Translations under genes and position numbers: made by a program
Shown here: piece after piece, positions 1 through 9,282 of the stretch
Layout: every line of letters begins with the position of its first letter
Numbering within the stretch: the stretch's first letter is position 1
The notes under the pieces: generated by a model
Told to the model about the DNA's origin: nothing
Databases searched by the model: none
Seen by the model: only the letters and a program-made list of their open reading frames with translations
Origin: Fidelibacterota bacterium
GTDB taxonomy: Bacteria; Fidelibacterota; Marinisomatia; Marinisomatales; JABMOV01
DNA: 57,903 nucleotides
Direction: 5' to 3'
Assembly: GCA_013203145.1 (NCBI GenBank)
Contig: JABMOV010000103.1
Span: forward strand, 1 to 57,903

Positions 1-1
1 A

Positions 2-310
2 TTAGCCAAACCAGGCAGTATTACACCGCATACAAAGTTTAAAGCTAATGTGTATGTATTGAAAAAAGAGGAAGGTGGACGTCATACTCCATTTTTTAAT
101 GGATATCGTCCTCAATTCTATTTCCGTACAACAGACGTAACAGGTGTTGCAACATTACCGGCAGGAACAGAGATGGTCATGCCAGGTGACAACATTGAAT
201 TGTCTATTGAATTGATTATACCAATTGCAATGGATACAGAGTTACGTTTTGCTATTCGTGAAGGTGGACATACAGTTGGTGCAGGTGTTGTAACCGAGAT
301 TTTAGAGTAA
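2..310 (+). CDS. tuf: Elongation factor Tu, C-terminal part
   Basis: This is the 3' end of the gene for EF-Tu, the GTPase that delivers aminoacyl-tRNA to the ribosome; the 5' part lies outside the window. The reading frame is open from base 2, and what remains is most of domain III, including the family-typical stretches [19 protein letters not shown] and the closing [10 protein letters not shown]. It stops 11 bases before rpsJ, so it probably shares a transcript with the S10 operon, a common arrangement. Confidence 0.97.
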   Translation, partial: LAKPGSITPHTKFKANVYVLKKEEGGRHTPFFNGYRPQFYFRTTDVTGVATLPAGTEMVMPGDNIELSIELIIPIAMDTELRFAIREGGHTVGAGVVTEILE

Positions 311-321
311 GGGACCCTATT

Positions 322-630
322 GTGGCAAAACAATCCATCAGAATCAGTTTAAAAGCATACGATCACTCACTGTTAGATAAATCTACAGAAAAGATTGTTA
401 AAACAGCTAAATCAACTGGTGCTATTATTTCTGGTCCAATTCCATTACCAACAAGAAGATCAATATACACCGTATTGCGGTCTCCATTTGTTGATAAGAA
501 ATCTCGTGAGCAATTTCAAACAAAAATTCATAAACGCTTAATAGATATTTTGAATTCTACACCAAAAACGGTTGAATCTTTGATGAAATTAGATTTGCCT
601 GCTGGTGTTGATATTGAGATTAAGGTGTAA
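322..630 (+). CDS. rpsJ: 30S ribosomal protein S10
   Basis: S10 of the small-subunit head, which also acts in transcription antitermination with NusB. At 102 aa it has normal family length, with the typical [12 protein letters not shown] start and GPIPLPTRR loop. The ATG lies just downstream of tuf. It is the first gene of the long ribosomal-protein operon, and rplC follows after 2 bases. Confidence 0.97.
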   Translation: MAKQSIRISLKAYDHSLLDKSTEKIVKTAKSTGAIISGPIPLPTRRSIYTVLRSPFVDKKSREQFQTKIHKRLIDILNSTPKTVESLMKLDLPAGVDIEIKV

Positions 631-632
631 TC

Positions 633-1250
633 ATGCGTGGTTTAATTGGCAAAAAAATTGGTATGACGCAGATTTACTCCAGCGCGGGTAATGTTTTACC
701 AGTAACTATTGTAGAAGCAGGACCTTGTGTTGTAACGCAAGTTAAGACTGAAAAAAATGATGGATATGTTGCTATTCAAGTTGGTTATGGAGAGCGCAAA
801 GACAAGCATACTACAAAACCGCAAAAGGGACATTTTGATAAAGCAGGTACTGCACCTAAACGTGTGGTTACGGAATTTAGAAGTGTACCTGGTTTTGAGT
901 ATAAAGCAGGACAGGAGTTCACTGTTCGCTTGTTTAAAATAGGTGATCGTGTTGATGTGAGCGGTACTTCAAAAGGTCGCGGGTTTGCTGGTGTTATCAA
1001 GCGCCACAATTTTAAAATGCAAGGTTTTACTCACGGTCAAAGTGAATATCTTCGACATCCGGGATCGATTGGTCAAGCATCAGATCCTTCTCGCGTGTTT
1101 AAAGGCATGAAAATGGCAGGACATTATGGTAATAAAAAGATTACCGCGTTGAATTTGGAAATTGTTGGCATAGATGCAGACAAAAACCAATTATATATTA
1201 AAGGGGCTGTCCCTGGTGCTATTAACGGTTATTTAACCATTACAAAATAG
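633..1250 (+). CDS. rplC: 50S ribosomal protein L3
   Basis: L3 is an early-assembling large-subunit protein near the peptidyl transferase centre. At 205 aa it has normal length. It opens with GLIGKKIGMTQIY and carries the GKGRGF-like segment (TSKGRGFAGVIKRHNF) and the HPGSIGQ loop that reaches into the 23S core. It sits in S10-operon order between rpsJ and rplD. Confidence 0.97.
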   Translation: MRGLIGKKIGMTQIYSSAGNVLPVTIVEAGPCVVTQVKTEKNDGYVAIQVGYGERKDKHTTKPQKGHFDKAGTAPKRVVTEFRSVPGFEYKAGQEFTVRLFKIGDRVDVSGTSKGRGFAGVIKRHNFKMQGFTHGQSEYLRHPGSIGQASDPSRVFKGMKMAGHYGNKKITALNLEIVGIDADKNQLYIKGAVPGAINGYLTITK

Positions 1251-1255
1251 TTGAT

Positions 1256-1888
1256 ATGGAATTTCAAGTAAAAAAATTAGACGGTACAGACGATTCAAAA
1301 ATAATGGTTGATGACGCAGTGTTTGGTATGGAACCAAATGAAGCTGTAGTTCATCAGGCGGTGCAAGCTGAATTGTCAAACATGCGGCAAGGTACTCATT
1401 CTTCTAAATCGCGTGGAAAAGTAAGCGGTGGTGGTAGAAAACCTTTTAAGCAAAAAGGACGTGGTATGGCACGTGCTGGTTCAACCCGATCACCCATTTG
1501 GCGTGGTGGTGGTACAGTGTTTGGTCCAGAACCACATACATATAAAAAGCGTTTACCCAAAAAAATGAAACATGTAGCTCGTCGTAGTGTGTTATCAAGT
1601 AAGGCTAAAGATGGCGCAATTATCGTTTTAAATGCTGTTGCCCTTGATACTCCAAAAACAAAGATGTTTGTTGATTTTATAAAAACATTGGGGTTGCAAG
1701 GGAAGAAACTCGCCTTGTTAACTGGAGCGGTTGATGATAATCTCTTTTTCAGTGCAAGAAATCTTCCAAATGTAATTGTAATTCCATCTGTTGAAGCAAG
1801 CACATATGATTTATTGGACAATGAAGTATTGGTATTCGATAAAAGCGGAATAACGCTTATAAACGAACAATTAAGTGTGAAGAATTAA
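1256..1888 (+). CDS. rplD: 50S ribosomal protein L4
   Basis: L4 lines the peptide exit tunnel and in many bacteria represses its own operon. It is 210 aa long. The basic tunnel loop is seen at about residues 45-85 (SRGKVSGGGRKPFKQKGRG, then RSPIWRGGGTVFGP). I see no recognisable L4-binding leader upstream of rpsJ, so autoregulation cannot be supported here. Confidence 0.97.
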   Translation: MEFQVKKLDGTDDSKIMVDDAVFGMEPNEAVVHQAVQAELSNMRQGTHSSKSRGKVSGGGRKPFKQKGRGMARAGSTRSPIWRGGGTVFGPEPHTYKKRLPKKMKHVARRSVLSSKAKDGAIIVLNAVALDTPKTKMFVDFIKTLGLQGKKLALLTGAVDDNLFFSARNLPNVIVIPSVEASTYDLLDNEVLVFDKSGITLINEQLSVKN

Positions 1889-1889
1889 C

Positions 1890-2213
1890 ATGACAGATTT
1901 TAAACATATCATTATTCGACCATTGTATACAGAAAAGATGAGTGTATTGGAAGAGACCCAGAGGAAGTACGCATTCCATGTCGCTTCTGAAGCAAATAAA
2001 ATTATGATTAAGTCGGCAGTTGAAGAACTATTTGATGTAAAAGTTGAAAAAGTAGCCACAATGAATCGAAAAGGTAAAGAAAAAAATATGACGGTTCGTA
2101 GTGGTGGAAAAACAATTCGTACTCAAGGTAAACGGTCTGATTGGAAACGTGCTGTAGTAACCTTGAAAGAAGGTTTTTCAATTGATTTACTGAAAGGCGA
2201 TGGAGCAGTTTAA
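1890..2213 (+). CDS. rplW: 50S ribosomal protein L23
   Basis: L23 sits at the tunnel exit, where signal recognition particle and trigger factor dock. It is 107 aa, with the typical [10 protein letters not shown] start and the basic loop followed by WKRAVVTL. It begins one base after the rplD stop, consistent with translational coupling. Confidence 0.95.
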   Translation: MTDFKHIIIRPLYTEKMSVLEETQRKYAFHVASEANKIMIKSAVEELFDVKVEKVATMNRKGKEKNMTVRSGGKTIRTQGKRSDWKRAVVTLKEGFSIDLLKGDGAV

Positions 2214-2215
2214 TA

Positions 2216-3040
2216 ATGGGTATTCGTAAGTTAAAACCAACTACTCCTGGAAACCGTTTTGCTACGCGTTCGGATTTCAGTGAAATTACTACTGATAGAC
2301 CGGAAAAATCTTTAACGGTTGCACTCAGAAAAACGGGTGGACGTAATAATAGTGGTCGTATCACATGTCGTCATCGTGGTGGTGGTCATCGTAGACGTTA
2401 TCGTATTATCGATTTCAAACGTAATAAGCATGGTATTGTTGGAAGAATAGCAACAATTGAATACGATCCAAATAGATCGGCCAATATTGCTTTAATTTTT
2501 TATGCTGATGGCGAAAAACGTTATATGCTAGCTCCAGTTGGACTAAAAGTTGGTGATGAAGTTTTATCTGGAGAAAATGCTCCACTTAAGGTGGGGAATT
2601 CTGTTCCATTAAAATCGATACCGTCTGGAATGTTGGTTCATAATGTTGAGCTGATACCTGGAAAAGGCGGGCAAATGGTTCGTAGTGCAGGTACTGTTGC
2701 TCAAGTTATGGCGCATGATGCTGGTTTGACCACTTTAAAATTGCCGTCAGGTGAATTGCGTTTAGTGCGTGATGAGTGTGCTGCTACACTTGGTCAAGTT
2801 GGAAATCGTACACATGAACAAATTGTTTCTGGGAAAGCAGGTCGGTCACGTTGGTTAGGTCGACGTCCTAAAGTTCGTGGCGTTGCAATGAATCCTGTAG
2901 ACCATCCTATGGGTGGTGGTGAAGGTAAATCATCTGGTGGTGGACATCCTCGTTCTCCATGGGGACAACCATCTAAAGGTTTTAAAACGCGTAAACGTAA
3001 TAAAAAATCAAACGACATGATTCTGAAGAGGAGAAAATAG
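2216..3040 (+). CDS. rplB: 50S ribosomal protein L2
   Basis: L2 is needed for subunit association and peptidyl transferase activity. It is full length at 274 aa. It carries the [17 protein letters not shown] segment near the N-terminus and the C-terminal [16 protein letters not shown] loop, with the conserved histidine region next to the peptidyl transferase centre. Confidence 0.98.
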   Translation: MGIRKLKPTTPGNRFATRSDFSEITTDRPEKSLTVALRKTGGRNNSGRITCRHRGGGHRRRYRIIDFKRNKHGIVGRIATIEYDPNRSANIALIFYADGEKRYMLAPVGLKVGDEVLSGENAPLKVGNSVPLKSIPSGMLVHNVELIPGKGGQMVRSAGTVAQVMAHDAGLTTLKLPSGELRLVRDECAATLGQVGNRTHEQIVSGKAGRSRWLGRRPKVRGVAMNPVDHPMGGGEGKSSGGGHPRSPWGQPSKGFKTRKRNKKSNDMILKRRK

Positions 3041-3041
3041 T

Positions 3042-3311
3042 ATGCCTCGTTCCTTAAAGAAAGGACCTTACGTCAGCGAAAAACTTGTTAAAAAAATTCA
3101 AGTGATGAATGACGCAGGCAAGAAAAAAGTAATTAAAACATGGTCACGTCGATCAATGATTACACCTGATTTTGTAGGGCATACATTAGCTGTACATAAT
3201 GGACACAAATTTATACCAGTATATATTTATGAAAATATGGTAGGTCACAAATTGGGTGAATTTTCCCCAACAAGAACATTTAGAATGCATTCCGGAGATA
3301 GAAAGAAATAA
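3042..3311 (+). CDS. rpsS: 30S ribosomal protein S19
   Basis: S19 binds 16S rRNA in the head next to S13. It is 89 aa, starting [11 protein letters not shown] and containing [16 protein letters not shown] and the C-terminal GEFSPTRTF motif. It is packed 1 base after the rplB stop. Confidence 0.97.
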   Translation: MPRSLKKGPYVSEKLVKKIQVMNDAGKKKVIKTWSRRSMITPDFVGHTLAVHNGHKFIPVYIYENMVGHKLGEFSPTRTFRMHSGDRKK

Positions 3312-3313
3312 CT

Positions 3314-3658
3314 ATGGAAGCACGTGTAGTACATCGGTATATTAAGCAATCTCCACGTAAAGTGCGGAAAACATTGGAATTAATTCGCGGTAAAAATGTT
3401 GGTATTGCTTTGAGCACCTTACATTTTTCCCCTGAAAAAGCTGCAGAAACCATTGAAAAAGCATTACACTCTGCTGTCGCTAATATGATGGTTCAAGCGG
3501 ATGATAAATCAATGGATCCTGAATCATTAAATATTAAAGAAGCCTATGTGGATGGCGGTCCTTCAACGAAGCGTTTTCGTGCGGCTTCTATGGGAAGAGC
3601 TTCCCGCTTGCGTAGGCCTTCAGCCCATCTAACCATTGTCGTTAGCGACGAGAAGTAA
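3314..3658 (+). CDS. rplV: 50S ribosomal protein L22
   Basis: L22 spans the large subunit and forms part of the exit tunnel constriction. It is 114 aa, with KQSPRKVRKTLELIRGK near the start and the tunnel hairpin PSTKRFRAASMGRASRLRR near the C-terminus. It lies in standard order between rpsS and rpsC. Confidence 0.96.
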   Translation: MEARVVHRYIKQSPRKVRKTLELIRGKNVGIALSTLHFSPEKAAETIEKALHSAVANMMVQADDKSMDPESLNIKEAYVDGGPSTKRFRAASMGRASRLRRPSAHLTIVVSDEK

Positions 3659-3669
3659 TCGGAGGAATT

Positions 3670-4305
3670 TTGGGTCAAAAAACACATCCCGTTGGTTTCC
3701 GCCTTATAGTCACTAAAAACTGGAGCTCGAACTGGTTTGCTCCAAAAGCAACATTTGCGAGTGAACTGGAAGAAGATGTCCGAATAAGGAAATATTTATC
3801 TGCGCGATTGCCCAACGCTGGAATTGCAAAGGTAGAAATTGCCCGTACATCAAAAGTTGTAACTGTTACTATTCATACAGCAAGACCAGGTATTGTCATC
3901 GGTAAAGGTGGTGAAGAAGTATCTAGGTTGAAACGTGAAGTAAAACAGCTTACAAATAAAGATATTCAGATTAATATTTCTGAGGTGAAACGCCCAGAGT
4001 TAAACGCAGCATTGGTTGGTGCAAATATCGCTCATCAATTAATTAAAAAAATATCCTATCGACGTGTAGTGAATAAAACTATTCAATCTACTATGAGAAT
4101 GGGAGCTGAAGGAATTCGTATAAATGTTGCTGGTCGACTAGGCGGATCAGAAATAGCTAGAAGCGAAAAATTTATGCAAGGGAAAGTCCCACTTCATACT
4201 TTAAGAGCTGATATTGATTATCATCTCACTGAGGCACAAACAACCTATGGTGTTATCGGTATTAAAGTGTGGATTTGTAACGGTATAATGCGTAACAGTA
4301 AGTAG
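3670..4305 (+). CDS. rpsC: 30S ribosomal protein S3, TTG start
   Basis: S3 lines the mRNA entry channel. The start is TTG at 3670: only this gives the family-typical [12 protein letters not shown] opening, and a clear GGAGG sits at 3661-3665. The KH domain shows [11 protein letters not shown] at about residues 78-88. At 211 aa it is slightly shorter than the E. coli protein because of a short C-terminal tail. Confidence 0.96.
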   Translation: MGQKTHPVGFRLIVTKNWSSNWFAPKATFASELEEDVRIRKYLSARLPNAGIAKVEIARTSKVVTVTIHTARPGIVIGKGGEEVSRLKREVKQLTNKDIQINISEVKRPELNAALVGANIAHQLIKKISYRRVVNKTIQSTMRMGAEGIRINVAGRLGGSEIARSEKFMQGKVPLHTLRADIDYHLTEAQTTYGVIGIKVWICNGIMRNSK

Positions 4306-4307
4306 TC

Positions 4308-4721
4308 ATGTTAGAACCAAAAAAAATAAAATATCGTCGCCATCATCGAGGTCATCGTCGTGGCATGGCAATGCGCGGAAATTTTGTAGCATTTGGAAGC
4401 TACGGATTGAAGGCAATGCAATCGGGTTGGATTACAGCTCGTCAAATTGAATCTTCCCGTATTACAATTGCACGGGTCGTAAAGAAAATTGGTAAAATGT
4501 GGATACGCATTTTCCCGGACAAGCCTATTACAGCAAAACCCGCTGAAACTCGTATGGGTAAAGGTAAAGGCGCACCTGAATATTGGGTAGCCAATGTGAA
4601 ACCGGGGCGTATACTGTTCGAAATTGAAGGTGTTAATCGTGAAGAAGCTGAATTGGCTTTCCGGAACGCCGGCCATAAATTACCGATTAAAACAAAAATT
4701 GTTGAACGCAGGGAGTTTTAA
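4308..4721 (+). CDS. rplP: 50S ribosomal protein L16
   Basis: L16 helps position the A-site tRNA. It is 137 aa, with the basic start [17 protein letters not shown], the FGSYGLKA segment and the conserved [13 protein letters not shown] loop. It is 2 bases downstream of rpsC. Confidence 0.97.
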   Translation: MLEPKKIKYRRHHRGHRRGMAMRGNFVAFGSYGLKAMQSGWITARQIESSRITIARVVKKIGKMWIRIFPDKPITAKPAETRMGKGKGAPEYWVANVKPGRILFEIEGVNREEAELAFRNAGHKLPIKTKIVERREF

Positions 4722-4726
4722 CGGCG

Positions 4727-4942
4727 ATGAAAAGCACAGTACTAAAAGAAATGTCCGTTAATGAAATGGAAATAAAATTGCAGGACAATATTGATGCTCT
4801 GCGCAACCTGAGATTCCAAAAAGCATTACAGCAATTGGAAGATCCATTGAAGATTACAAAATTGAAAAAAGAAATTGCACAAATCAAAACAGTGTTAAGG
4901 GAATATGAGCTTGGGATTCGAGTAACCCAGGATGGAGAATAA
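4727..4942 (+). CDS. rpmC: 50S ribosomal protein L29
   Basis: L29 sits near the tunnel exit beside L23. It is 71 aa and mostly helical, with the expected LRNLRFQKALQQLEDPLKI core. Sequence is poorly conserved in this family, but size and position between rplP and rpsQ fix the assignment. Confidence 0.94.
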   Translation: MKSTVLKEMSVNEMEIKLQDNIDALRNLRFQKALQQLEDPLKITKLKKEIAQIKTVLREYELGIRVTQDGE

Positions 4943-4943
4943 C

Positions 4944-5213
4944 ATGGCTGAAACAACACGAAAAAGACAAACATTGGTTGGTGAAGTCGTAAGTACTAAA
5001 ATGGAAAAGACTGTAGTAGTAGATGTCTCATGGAAAGTACGCCATCCCATTTATAAAAAATACATTAGACGCAATAAAAAATATATGGCCCATGTTGGTG
5101 CAGTTGCTCCTAAGCAAGGTGATTTGGTGCGTATTACTCACACACGTCCAATCAGCAAACTGAAACGGTGGCAGGTGAGTGAAATTATTCGTGAATCTAA
5201 AAATAATGGATAA
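4944..5213 (+). CDS. rpsQ: 30S ribosomal protein S17
   Basis: S17 is a primary 16S rRNA binder. I place the start at ATG 4944 (MAETTRKRQTLVGEVV), one base after the rpmC stop and preceded by GGAG at 4934-4937. An in-frame ATG at 4932 would overlap rpmC and add only MENN. The core KMEKTVVV and the RHPIYKKYI motif are present; 89 aa is normal. Confidence 0.95.
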   Translation: MAETTRKRQTLVGEVVSTKMEKTVVVDVSWKVRHPIYKKYIRRNKKYMAHVGAVAPKQGDLVRITHTRPISKLKRWQVSEIIRESKNNG

Positions 5214-5219
5214 AGTAAC

Positions 5220-5588
5220 GTGATTCAACAAGAGACCAGATTAAAAGTAGCAGATAATACCGGTGCAAAAGAAGTCCTGTGTATCAAGGTTCTTGGCGGA
5301 AGTCGCAGACGTTATGCATCAGTAGGCGATGTTATCGTTGTTACTGTTAAAAGTGCGATTCCTGGTGGAATGGTAAAAAAAGGACAGGTAACACGTGCAG
5401 TTGTTGTTCGCACAAGTAAAGAAGTGCGAAGAAAAGACGGATCATATATTCGCTTTGATGATAATGCTGCAGTTTTACTTGATACAGCTGGTGAGCCTAG
5501 AGGAACACGCATATTTGGACCAGTCGCCCGTGAATTACGTGATGCCGGATATATGAAAATTGTATCAATGGCGCCGGAGGTATTATAA
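5220..5588 (+). CDS. rplN: 50S ribosomal protein L14, GTG start
   Basis: L14 contributes to intersubunit bridges. It is 122 aa and starts at GTG 5220, giving [18 protein letters not shown], the invariant family opening. [13 protein letters not shown] and the GPVARELR C-terminal region are present. The stop overlaps the rplX start (TAATG). Confidence 0.97.
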   Translation: MIQQETRLKVADNTGAKEVLCIKVLGGSRRRYASVGDVIVVTVKSAIPGGMVKKGQVTRAVVVRTSKEVRRKDGSYIRFDDNAAVLLDTAGEPRGTRIFGPVARELRDAGYMKIVSMAPEVL

Positions 5589-5896
5589 TGTTTGTGAAAA
5601 AAGGTATGACAGTCCGCGTTCTTAGTGGTAATCACAAAGGATCTGAGGGCAAAGTATTACAAGTGATACCGAAAAGTAATCGTGTATTAATTGAAGGTGT
5701 AAACTTTATTAAACGTGCCACTCGACCCTCACAGGAAAATCAGGCAGGCGGATTTGTTGAGAAAGAAGCCCCTATTCATATTTCAAATGTTATGGTCATT
5801 CACGGTGGGAAAGCATCCCGCCTTGGAAATAAAGTATTAGATGATGGTACCAAAGTTAGATTTTCAAAAAAAACTGGTCAAGAGATAGAGATTTAG
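5588..5896 (+). CDS. rplX: 50S ribosomal protein L24
   Basis: L24 initiates large-subunit assembly. It is 102 aa with the KOW motif early (VRVLSGNHKGSEGKVLQV) and the VEGVN-like NFIKRATRPSQ segment. It overlaps the rplN stop by one base, indicating coupled translation. Confidence 0.96.
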   Translation: MFVKKGMTVRVLSGNHKGSEGKVLQVIPKSNRVLIEGVNFIKRATRPSQENQAGGFVEKEAPIHISNVMVIHGGKASRLGNKVLDDGTKVRFSKKTGQEIEI

Positions 5897-5897
5897 T

Positions 5898-6611
5898 ATG
5901 ACTGAAGAAAAGAAAACGACCAAAAAGCCTGTGGCTAAAGCGACTAAAAAAGTGACTGAAAAAGCAGTGAAAAAGCCTGTGGCAAAAGCGACTAAAAAAG
6001 TAGCTGAAAAAGCAGTCGAAAAAAATGTAAACTATGTTCCAAATTATAAAAAATTATATTTGGAGACTATTGTTCCGAATTTGATGAAACGATTTGGTTA
6101 TTCTAGCATCGCACAGGTTCCAAAGATCATTAAGTTTAATTTGAATTATGGATTTGGTGATGCTAAAACTAATTCAAAGGGCTTTGAAACTGCTTTGCAG
6201 GAATTGAACTTAATTTCTGGTCAAAAGGCAATTGTAACTAAGTCCAAAAAAGACATATCAAATTTTAAAATTCGTAAAGGCGTACCTGTTGGGTGTACCG
6301 TTACAATTCGTGGTAAACGCATGTACGAATTTTTTGAAAGATTAAATTCAATCGCTTTACCACGGACACGTGACTTTAATGGACTATCCTTTAAGTCGTT
6401 TGACAAACGTGGTAATTACAATTTTGGTATAAAAGAACAAATTGTATTTACTGAGATTGATTATGATAAAATTGATGCTATTCGTGGAATGAATATTTCT
6501 ATTGCTACTACGGCGAAAACTGATGATGAGGCATACTGGTTGCTGAAAGAATTTGGTTTCCCATTGCGCGAAAAACCTATAAAAAAAGTAGAAGAAGCTG
6601 AGGCCGCGTAA
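5898..6611 (+). CDS. rplE: 50S ribosomal protein L5 with Lys/Ala-rich repeat tail
   Basis: L5 holds 5S rRNA in the central protuberance and contacts P-site tRNA. The normal L5 body begins near residue 48 ([19 protein letters not shown]) and runs to the end, including [12 protein letters not shown]. At 237 aa the protein is longer than the usual ~180 because residues ~9-40 form a Lys/Ala/Val-rich extension made of two near-identical 16-residue units ([16 protein letters not shown]). The extension resembles histone-H1-like tails and is probably disordered and RNA-binding. The DNA repeat is listed separately. Confidence 0.95.
   Translation: MTEEKKTTKKPVAKATKKVTEKAVKKPVAKATKKVAEKAVEKNVNYVPNYKKLYLETIVPNLMKRFGYSSIAQVPKIIKFNLNYGFGDAKTNSKGFETALQELNLISGQKAIVTKSKKDISNFKIRKGVPVGCTVTIRGKRMYEFFERLNSIALPRTRDFNGLSFKSFDKRGNYNFGIKEQIVFTEIDYDKIDAIRGMNISIATTAKTDDEAYWLLKEFGFPLREKPIKKVEEAEAA
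5922..6017 (+). repeat. 48-bp tandem duplication inside rplE
   Basis: Two adjacent 48-bp units (5922-5969 and 5970-6017) differ at only a few positions and keep the reading frame, encoding the duplicated 16-residue basic segment of L5. The near-identity at DNA level suggests a fairly recent duplication or slippage. Confidence 0.9.
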
Positions 6612-6796
6612 TGGCAAAAAAATCGTTAATTGTTAAAGCAAAAAGACCGGCAAAATTTTCATCGAGGCAGTATAACCGCTGTTTTAAATGTGGACGCCCT
6701 CATGGATATATTCGTCGTTTTGGGTTATGTAGACTTTGTTTTCGGGAAATGGCATTGCTCGGTGAAATACCTGGCGTAACTAAGGCAAGTTGGTAA
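6611..6796 (+). CDS. rpsN: 30S ribosomal protein S14, zinc-binding type
   Basis: S14 of the small-subunit head. At 61 aa this is the short zinc-ribbon type, with cysteines at C24, C27, C40 and C43 (CFKC ... CRLC). It starts within the rplE stop region (TAATGG overlap). The zinc-free long paralogue made under zinc limitation is not seen in this window. Confidence 0.97.
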   Translation: MAKKSLIVKAKRPAKFSSRQYNRCFKCGRPHGYIRRFGLCRLCFREMALLGEIPGVTKASW

Positions 6797-6809
6797 GGAG
6801 TATATACGG

Positions 6810-7208
6810 ATGTCAATGACAGATCCTATAGCAGATTTTTTAACTAGAATTCGTAATGCAATGGCAGCGGATAAGCGTTGGGTTAATATTCCATCATCCA
6901 AGCTTAAAAAGCGGATTGCATTTGTATTAAAAGAAGAAAAATATATTGAAGATTTTATCTTTATTACTGATGGTAATAAGGAGAATATACGTGTCTTTTT
7001 GAAATATGATTATAATGGTAAACCAGTCATTACAGGTATTAAACGAGTTAGTACCCCAGGATGCCGTATCTATGTTGGCGCTGGTGAAATACCACGTGTA
7101 TTAGACGGATTAGGTATTTCCATTTTATCAACATCAAAAGGCGTTGTTTCAAATAAAGCTGCCAAACGATTGAGTGTTGGTGGTGAATTACTTTGCAGCG
7201 TTTGGTAA
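6810..7208 (+). CDS. rpsH: 30S ribosomal protein S8
   Basis: S8 organises the 16S central domain and in E. coli represses the spc operon. It is 132 aa, with [13 protein letters not shown] at the start and [13 protein letters not shown] near the C-terminus. Two ATG codons (6810 and 6816) could serve; GGAG at 6797-6800 favours the first. Confidence 0.97.
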   Translation: MSMTDPIADFLTRIRNAMAADKRWVNIPSSKLKKRIAFVLKEEKYIEDFIFITDGNKENIRVFLKYDYNGKPVITGIKRVSTPGCRIYVGAGEIPRVLDGLGISILSTSKGVVSNKAAKRLSVGGELLCSVW

Positions 7209-7214
7209 GGTTTT

Positions 7215-7751
7215 ATGTCTAGAATCGGTAAAAATCCAATTAATATCCCTGATGGGGTAAAAGTAACTTTTCAGGATTCCACTGTACAGGTTGTAGGTCC
7301 AAAGGGACAGCTTGAGATTATAGTACATCCTGATATCACTGTGGTACAAGAAGATAATACGGTTATTGTAACAAGAGCGTCAGATTCCAGAAATCATCGC
7401 GCTTTACATGGTACAATAAGACAGTTAGTGTCTAATGCCATTATTGGTGTTTCCATTGGATACACCAAAGAATTATTAATTAAAGGTGTGGGTTATCAGG
7501 CTACTGTAGAAAATAATCGTATGATACTTCAGTTGGGGTACTCACATGCTATTATTTTTGATCCCCCTGATGGAATCACCTTAGATGCTAAACGTACTGA
7601 TATTACGGTATTTGGTATTGATAAACAGTTGGTCGGTGAAGTATCAGCTAAAATTCGATCATTTAGAAAACCTGAACCTTATAAGGGTAAGGGAATTCGA
7701 TACAAAGATGAATATGTCCGAATTAAACAAGGTAAAACGGTAGGTAGCTAG
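7215..7751 (+). CDS. rplF: 50S ribosomal protein L6
   Basis: L6 lies near the sarcin-ricin loop and the factor-binding site. It is 178 aa and opens SRIGKNPI. It has two L6 repeats and the C-terminal signature [16 protein letters not shown]. Confidence 0.97.
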   Translation: MSRIGKNPINIPDGVKVTFQDSTVQVVGPKGQLEIIVHPDITVVQEDNTVIVTRASDSRNHRALHGTIRQLVSNAIIGVSIGYTKELLIKGVGYQATVENNRMILQLGYSHAIIFDPPDGITLDAKRTDITVFGIDKQLVGEVSAKIRSFRKPEPYKGKGIRYKDEYVRIKQGKTVGS

Positions 7752-7753
7752 GC

Positions 7754-8125
7754 ATGGCCAAATCAAAAAAAGAAATTGCACGTTTATCACGTGGTCGGAA
7801 TCGTAGTAAGGGCACTGCGCGTTTTCATCCTGAAAGACCTCGCCTATGTGTATATCGTAGTAATAAGCACATCGAGGCTCAAATTATTGATGATTTCAGC
7901 GGTCAAACGTTGGTTTCAGCATCCAGCCTGGATAAAGAATTAAAAGCTGAAGTTAGCAAAATGTCAACAAAAGTAGAATCAAGTTCTCTGGTTGGTAAAG
8001 AGTTGGCAAAACGTGCTAAATCGAAAAAAATAGACAAAGTTGTATTAGACAGAAATGGATTTACATACCACGGTCGTGTAAAAGCCTTAGCAGATGCAGC
8101 CCGAGAGGGCGGCTTATCCTTTTAA
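7754..8125 (+). CDS. rplR: 50S ribosomal protein L18
   Basis: L18 binds 5S rRNA with L5. It is 123 aa, with [20 protein letters not shown] and the C-terminal [22 protein letters not shown] signature split across the last 30 residues. It lies in standard position between rplF and rpsE. Confidence 0.97.
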   Translation: MAKSKKEIARLSRGRNRSKGTARFHPERPRLCVYRSNKHIEAQIIDDFSGQTLVSASSLDKELKAEVSKMSTKVESSSLVGKELAKRAKSKKIDKVVLDRNGFTYHGRVKALADAAREGGLSF

Positions 8126-8145
8126 TTTGGAGAATCGGTAAATAA

Positions 8146-8643
8146 ATGATTAATCCTGCAGAATTAGATTTACAAGAAGAAATAGTTGTCCGTATAAAAC
8201 GGGTAGCCAAAGTGACAACCAGAGGAAAACGATTTCGTTTTACTGCACTCGTTGTTGTAGGTGATGGAAAAGGACACGTTGGTGTTGGATTGGGCAAAGC
8301 CAATGAGGTAATAGCCGCGATAAATAAATCCAAAGAAAATGCGAAACAGAGCATTGTCAAAATTCCTGTTATTAACGGAACGGTACCTCACAAAATTATT
8401 GGAAAATATGGCGCGAGTAGTGTCATGCTAAAACCAGCATCACCTGGTACCGGAATTATTGCTGGTGCAGCCGTTCGTGCTGTTATGGAGCAAGTGGGAA
8501 TCCACAATATTTTAACAAAGCGTTTAGGATCTAATAATGCGTTAAATGTTGTTAGAGCCACCATGGTAGCATTGGGCGATATGCAGGATGCTGTCGCTGT
8601 TGCGAATAAACGCGGTATCACTATTAAAGAAGTATTTAATTAA
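8146..8643 (+). CDS. rpsE: 30S ribosomal protein S5
   Basis: S5 affects decoding accuracy and mRNA helicase activity. It is 165 aa, with the double-stranded-RNA-binding part (RVAKVTTRGKRFRFTALVVV) followed by the typical GVGLGKANEV and PASPGTGIIAG motifs. GGAGA at 8129-8133 lies a little upstream of the ATG. Confidence 0.97.
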   Translation: MINPAELDLQEEIVVRIKRVAKVTTRGKRFRFTALVVVGDGKGHVGVGLGKANEVIAAINKSKENAKQSIVKIPVINGTVPHKIIGKYGASSVMLKPASPGTGIIAGAAVRAVMEQVGIHNILTKRLGSNNALNVVRATMVALGDMQDAVAVANKRGITIKEVFN

Positions 8644-8644
8644 A

Positions 8645-8842
8645 ATGCCAAAAAAATCATCAAATAAAAAATTACGCATTACCCAAATCAAGAGTTTAAT
8701 TGGTCATAACAAAAAGTTTGGTAAAACACTTGACGCTCTTGGGATAAAAAAACTAAATCATATGGTTGAAAAAGAAGATATTCCTTCTATTCGTGGTATG
8801 ATACGAAAAATTGATTTTCTATTGAAGGTTGAGGAACTGTAA
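8645..8842 (+). CDS. rpmD: 50S ribosomal protein L30
   Basis: L30 is a small large-subunit protein absent from some phyla. The start is ATG 8645, one base after the rpsE stop, giving a 65-aa product with [17 protein letters not shown] and the typical L30 helix [14 protein letters not shown]. The frame is open further upstream within rpsE, but that is coincidental. Confidence 0.93.
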   Translation: MPKKSSNKKLRITQIKSLIGHNKKFGKTLDALGIKKLNHMVEKEDIPSIRGMIRKIDFLLKVEEL

Positions 8843-9282
8843 TGAATCTAGGCGAATTAAAACCTGCTGCTGGGTCAACAAAAGATACAAAACGCCTTGG
8901 TCGTGGTCCTGGAAGTGGTTTAGGCAAAACATCCGGTCGTGGTCATAAGGGGTCTGGTGCGCGTAGTGGAAGCAAAACTCGTACATGGTTTGAAGGTGGG
9001 CAAATGTCCTTACAACGCCGATTGCCGAAGCGCGGTTTTTCAAACCATTTATTCAGAAAAGACTATCAAATTGTTAATCTTGTTATGTTGGATGGTTTAA
9101 AAGTGGATACTGTTGACTCACAAGTATTATTTGAGAATGGTATGATTCGTTCACCCTACAAACCTGTTAAAATATTAGCTGATGGTGAAATTACCCGTGC
9201 CGTTGAAGTAACAGCTGATGCGTTTAGCTCAAATGCAATTGCGAAAATTGAAAAACTTGGAGGCAGTGCAAAAGTCCTGTGA
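8842..9282 (+). CDS. rplO: 50S ribosomal protein L15
   Basis: L15 is a late-assembly protein. It is 146 aa, with the glycine-rich N-terminal segment [19 protein letters not shown], the RRLPKRGF motif, and the C-terminal helix ending in GGSAKVL. Its first base overlaps the rpmD stop. Confidence 0.97.
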   Translation: MNLGELKPAAGSTKDTKRLGRGPGSGLGKTSGRGHKGSGARSGSKTRTWFEGGQMSLQRRLPKRGFSNHLFRKDYQIVNLVMLDGLKVDTVDSQVLFENGMIRSPYKPVKILADGEITRAVEVTADAFSSNAIAKIEKLGGSAKVL

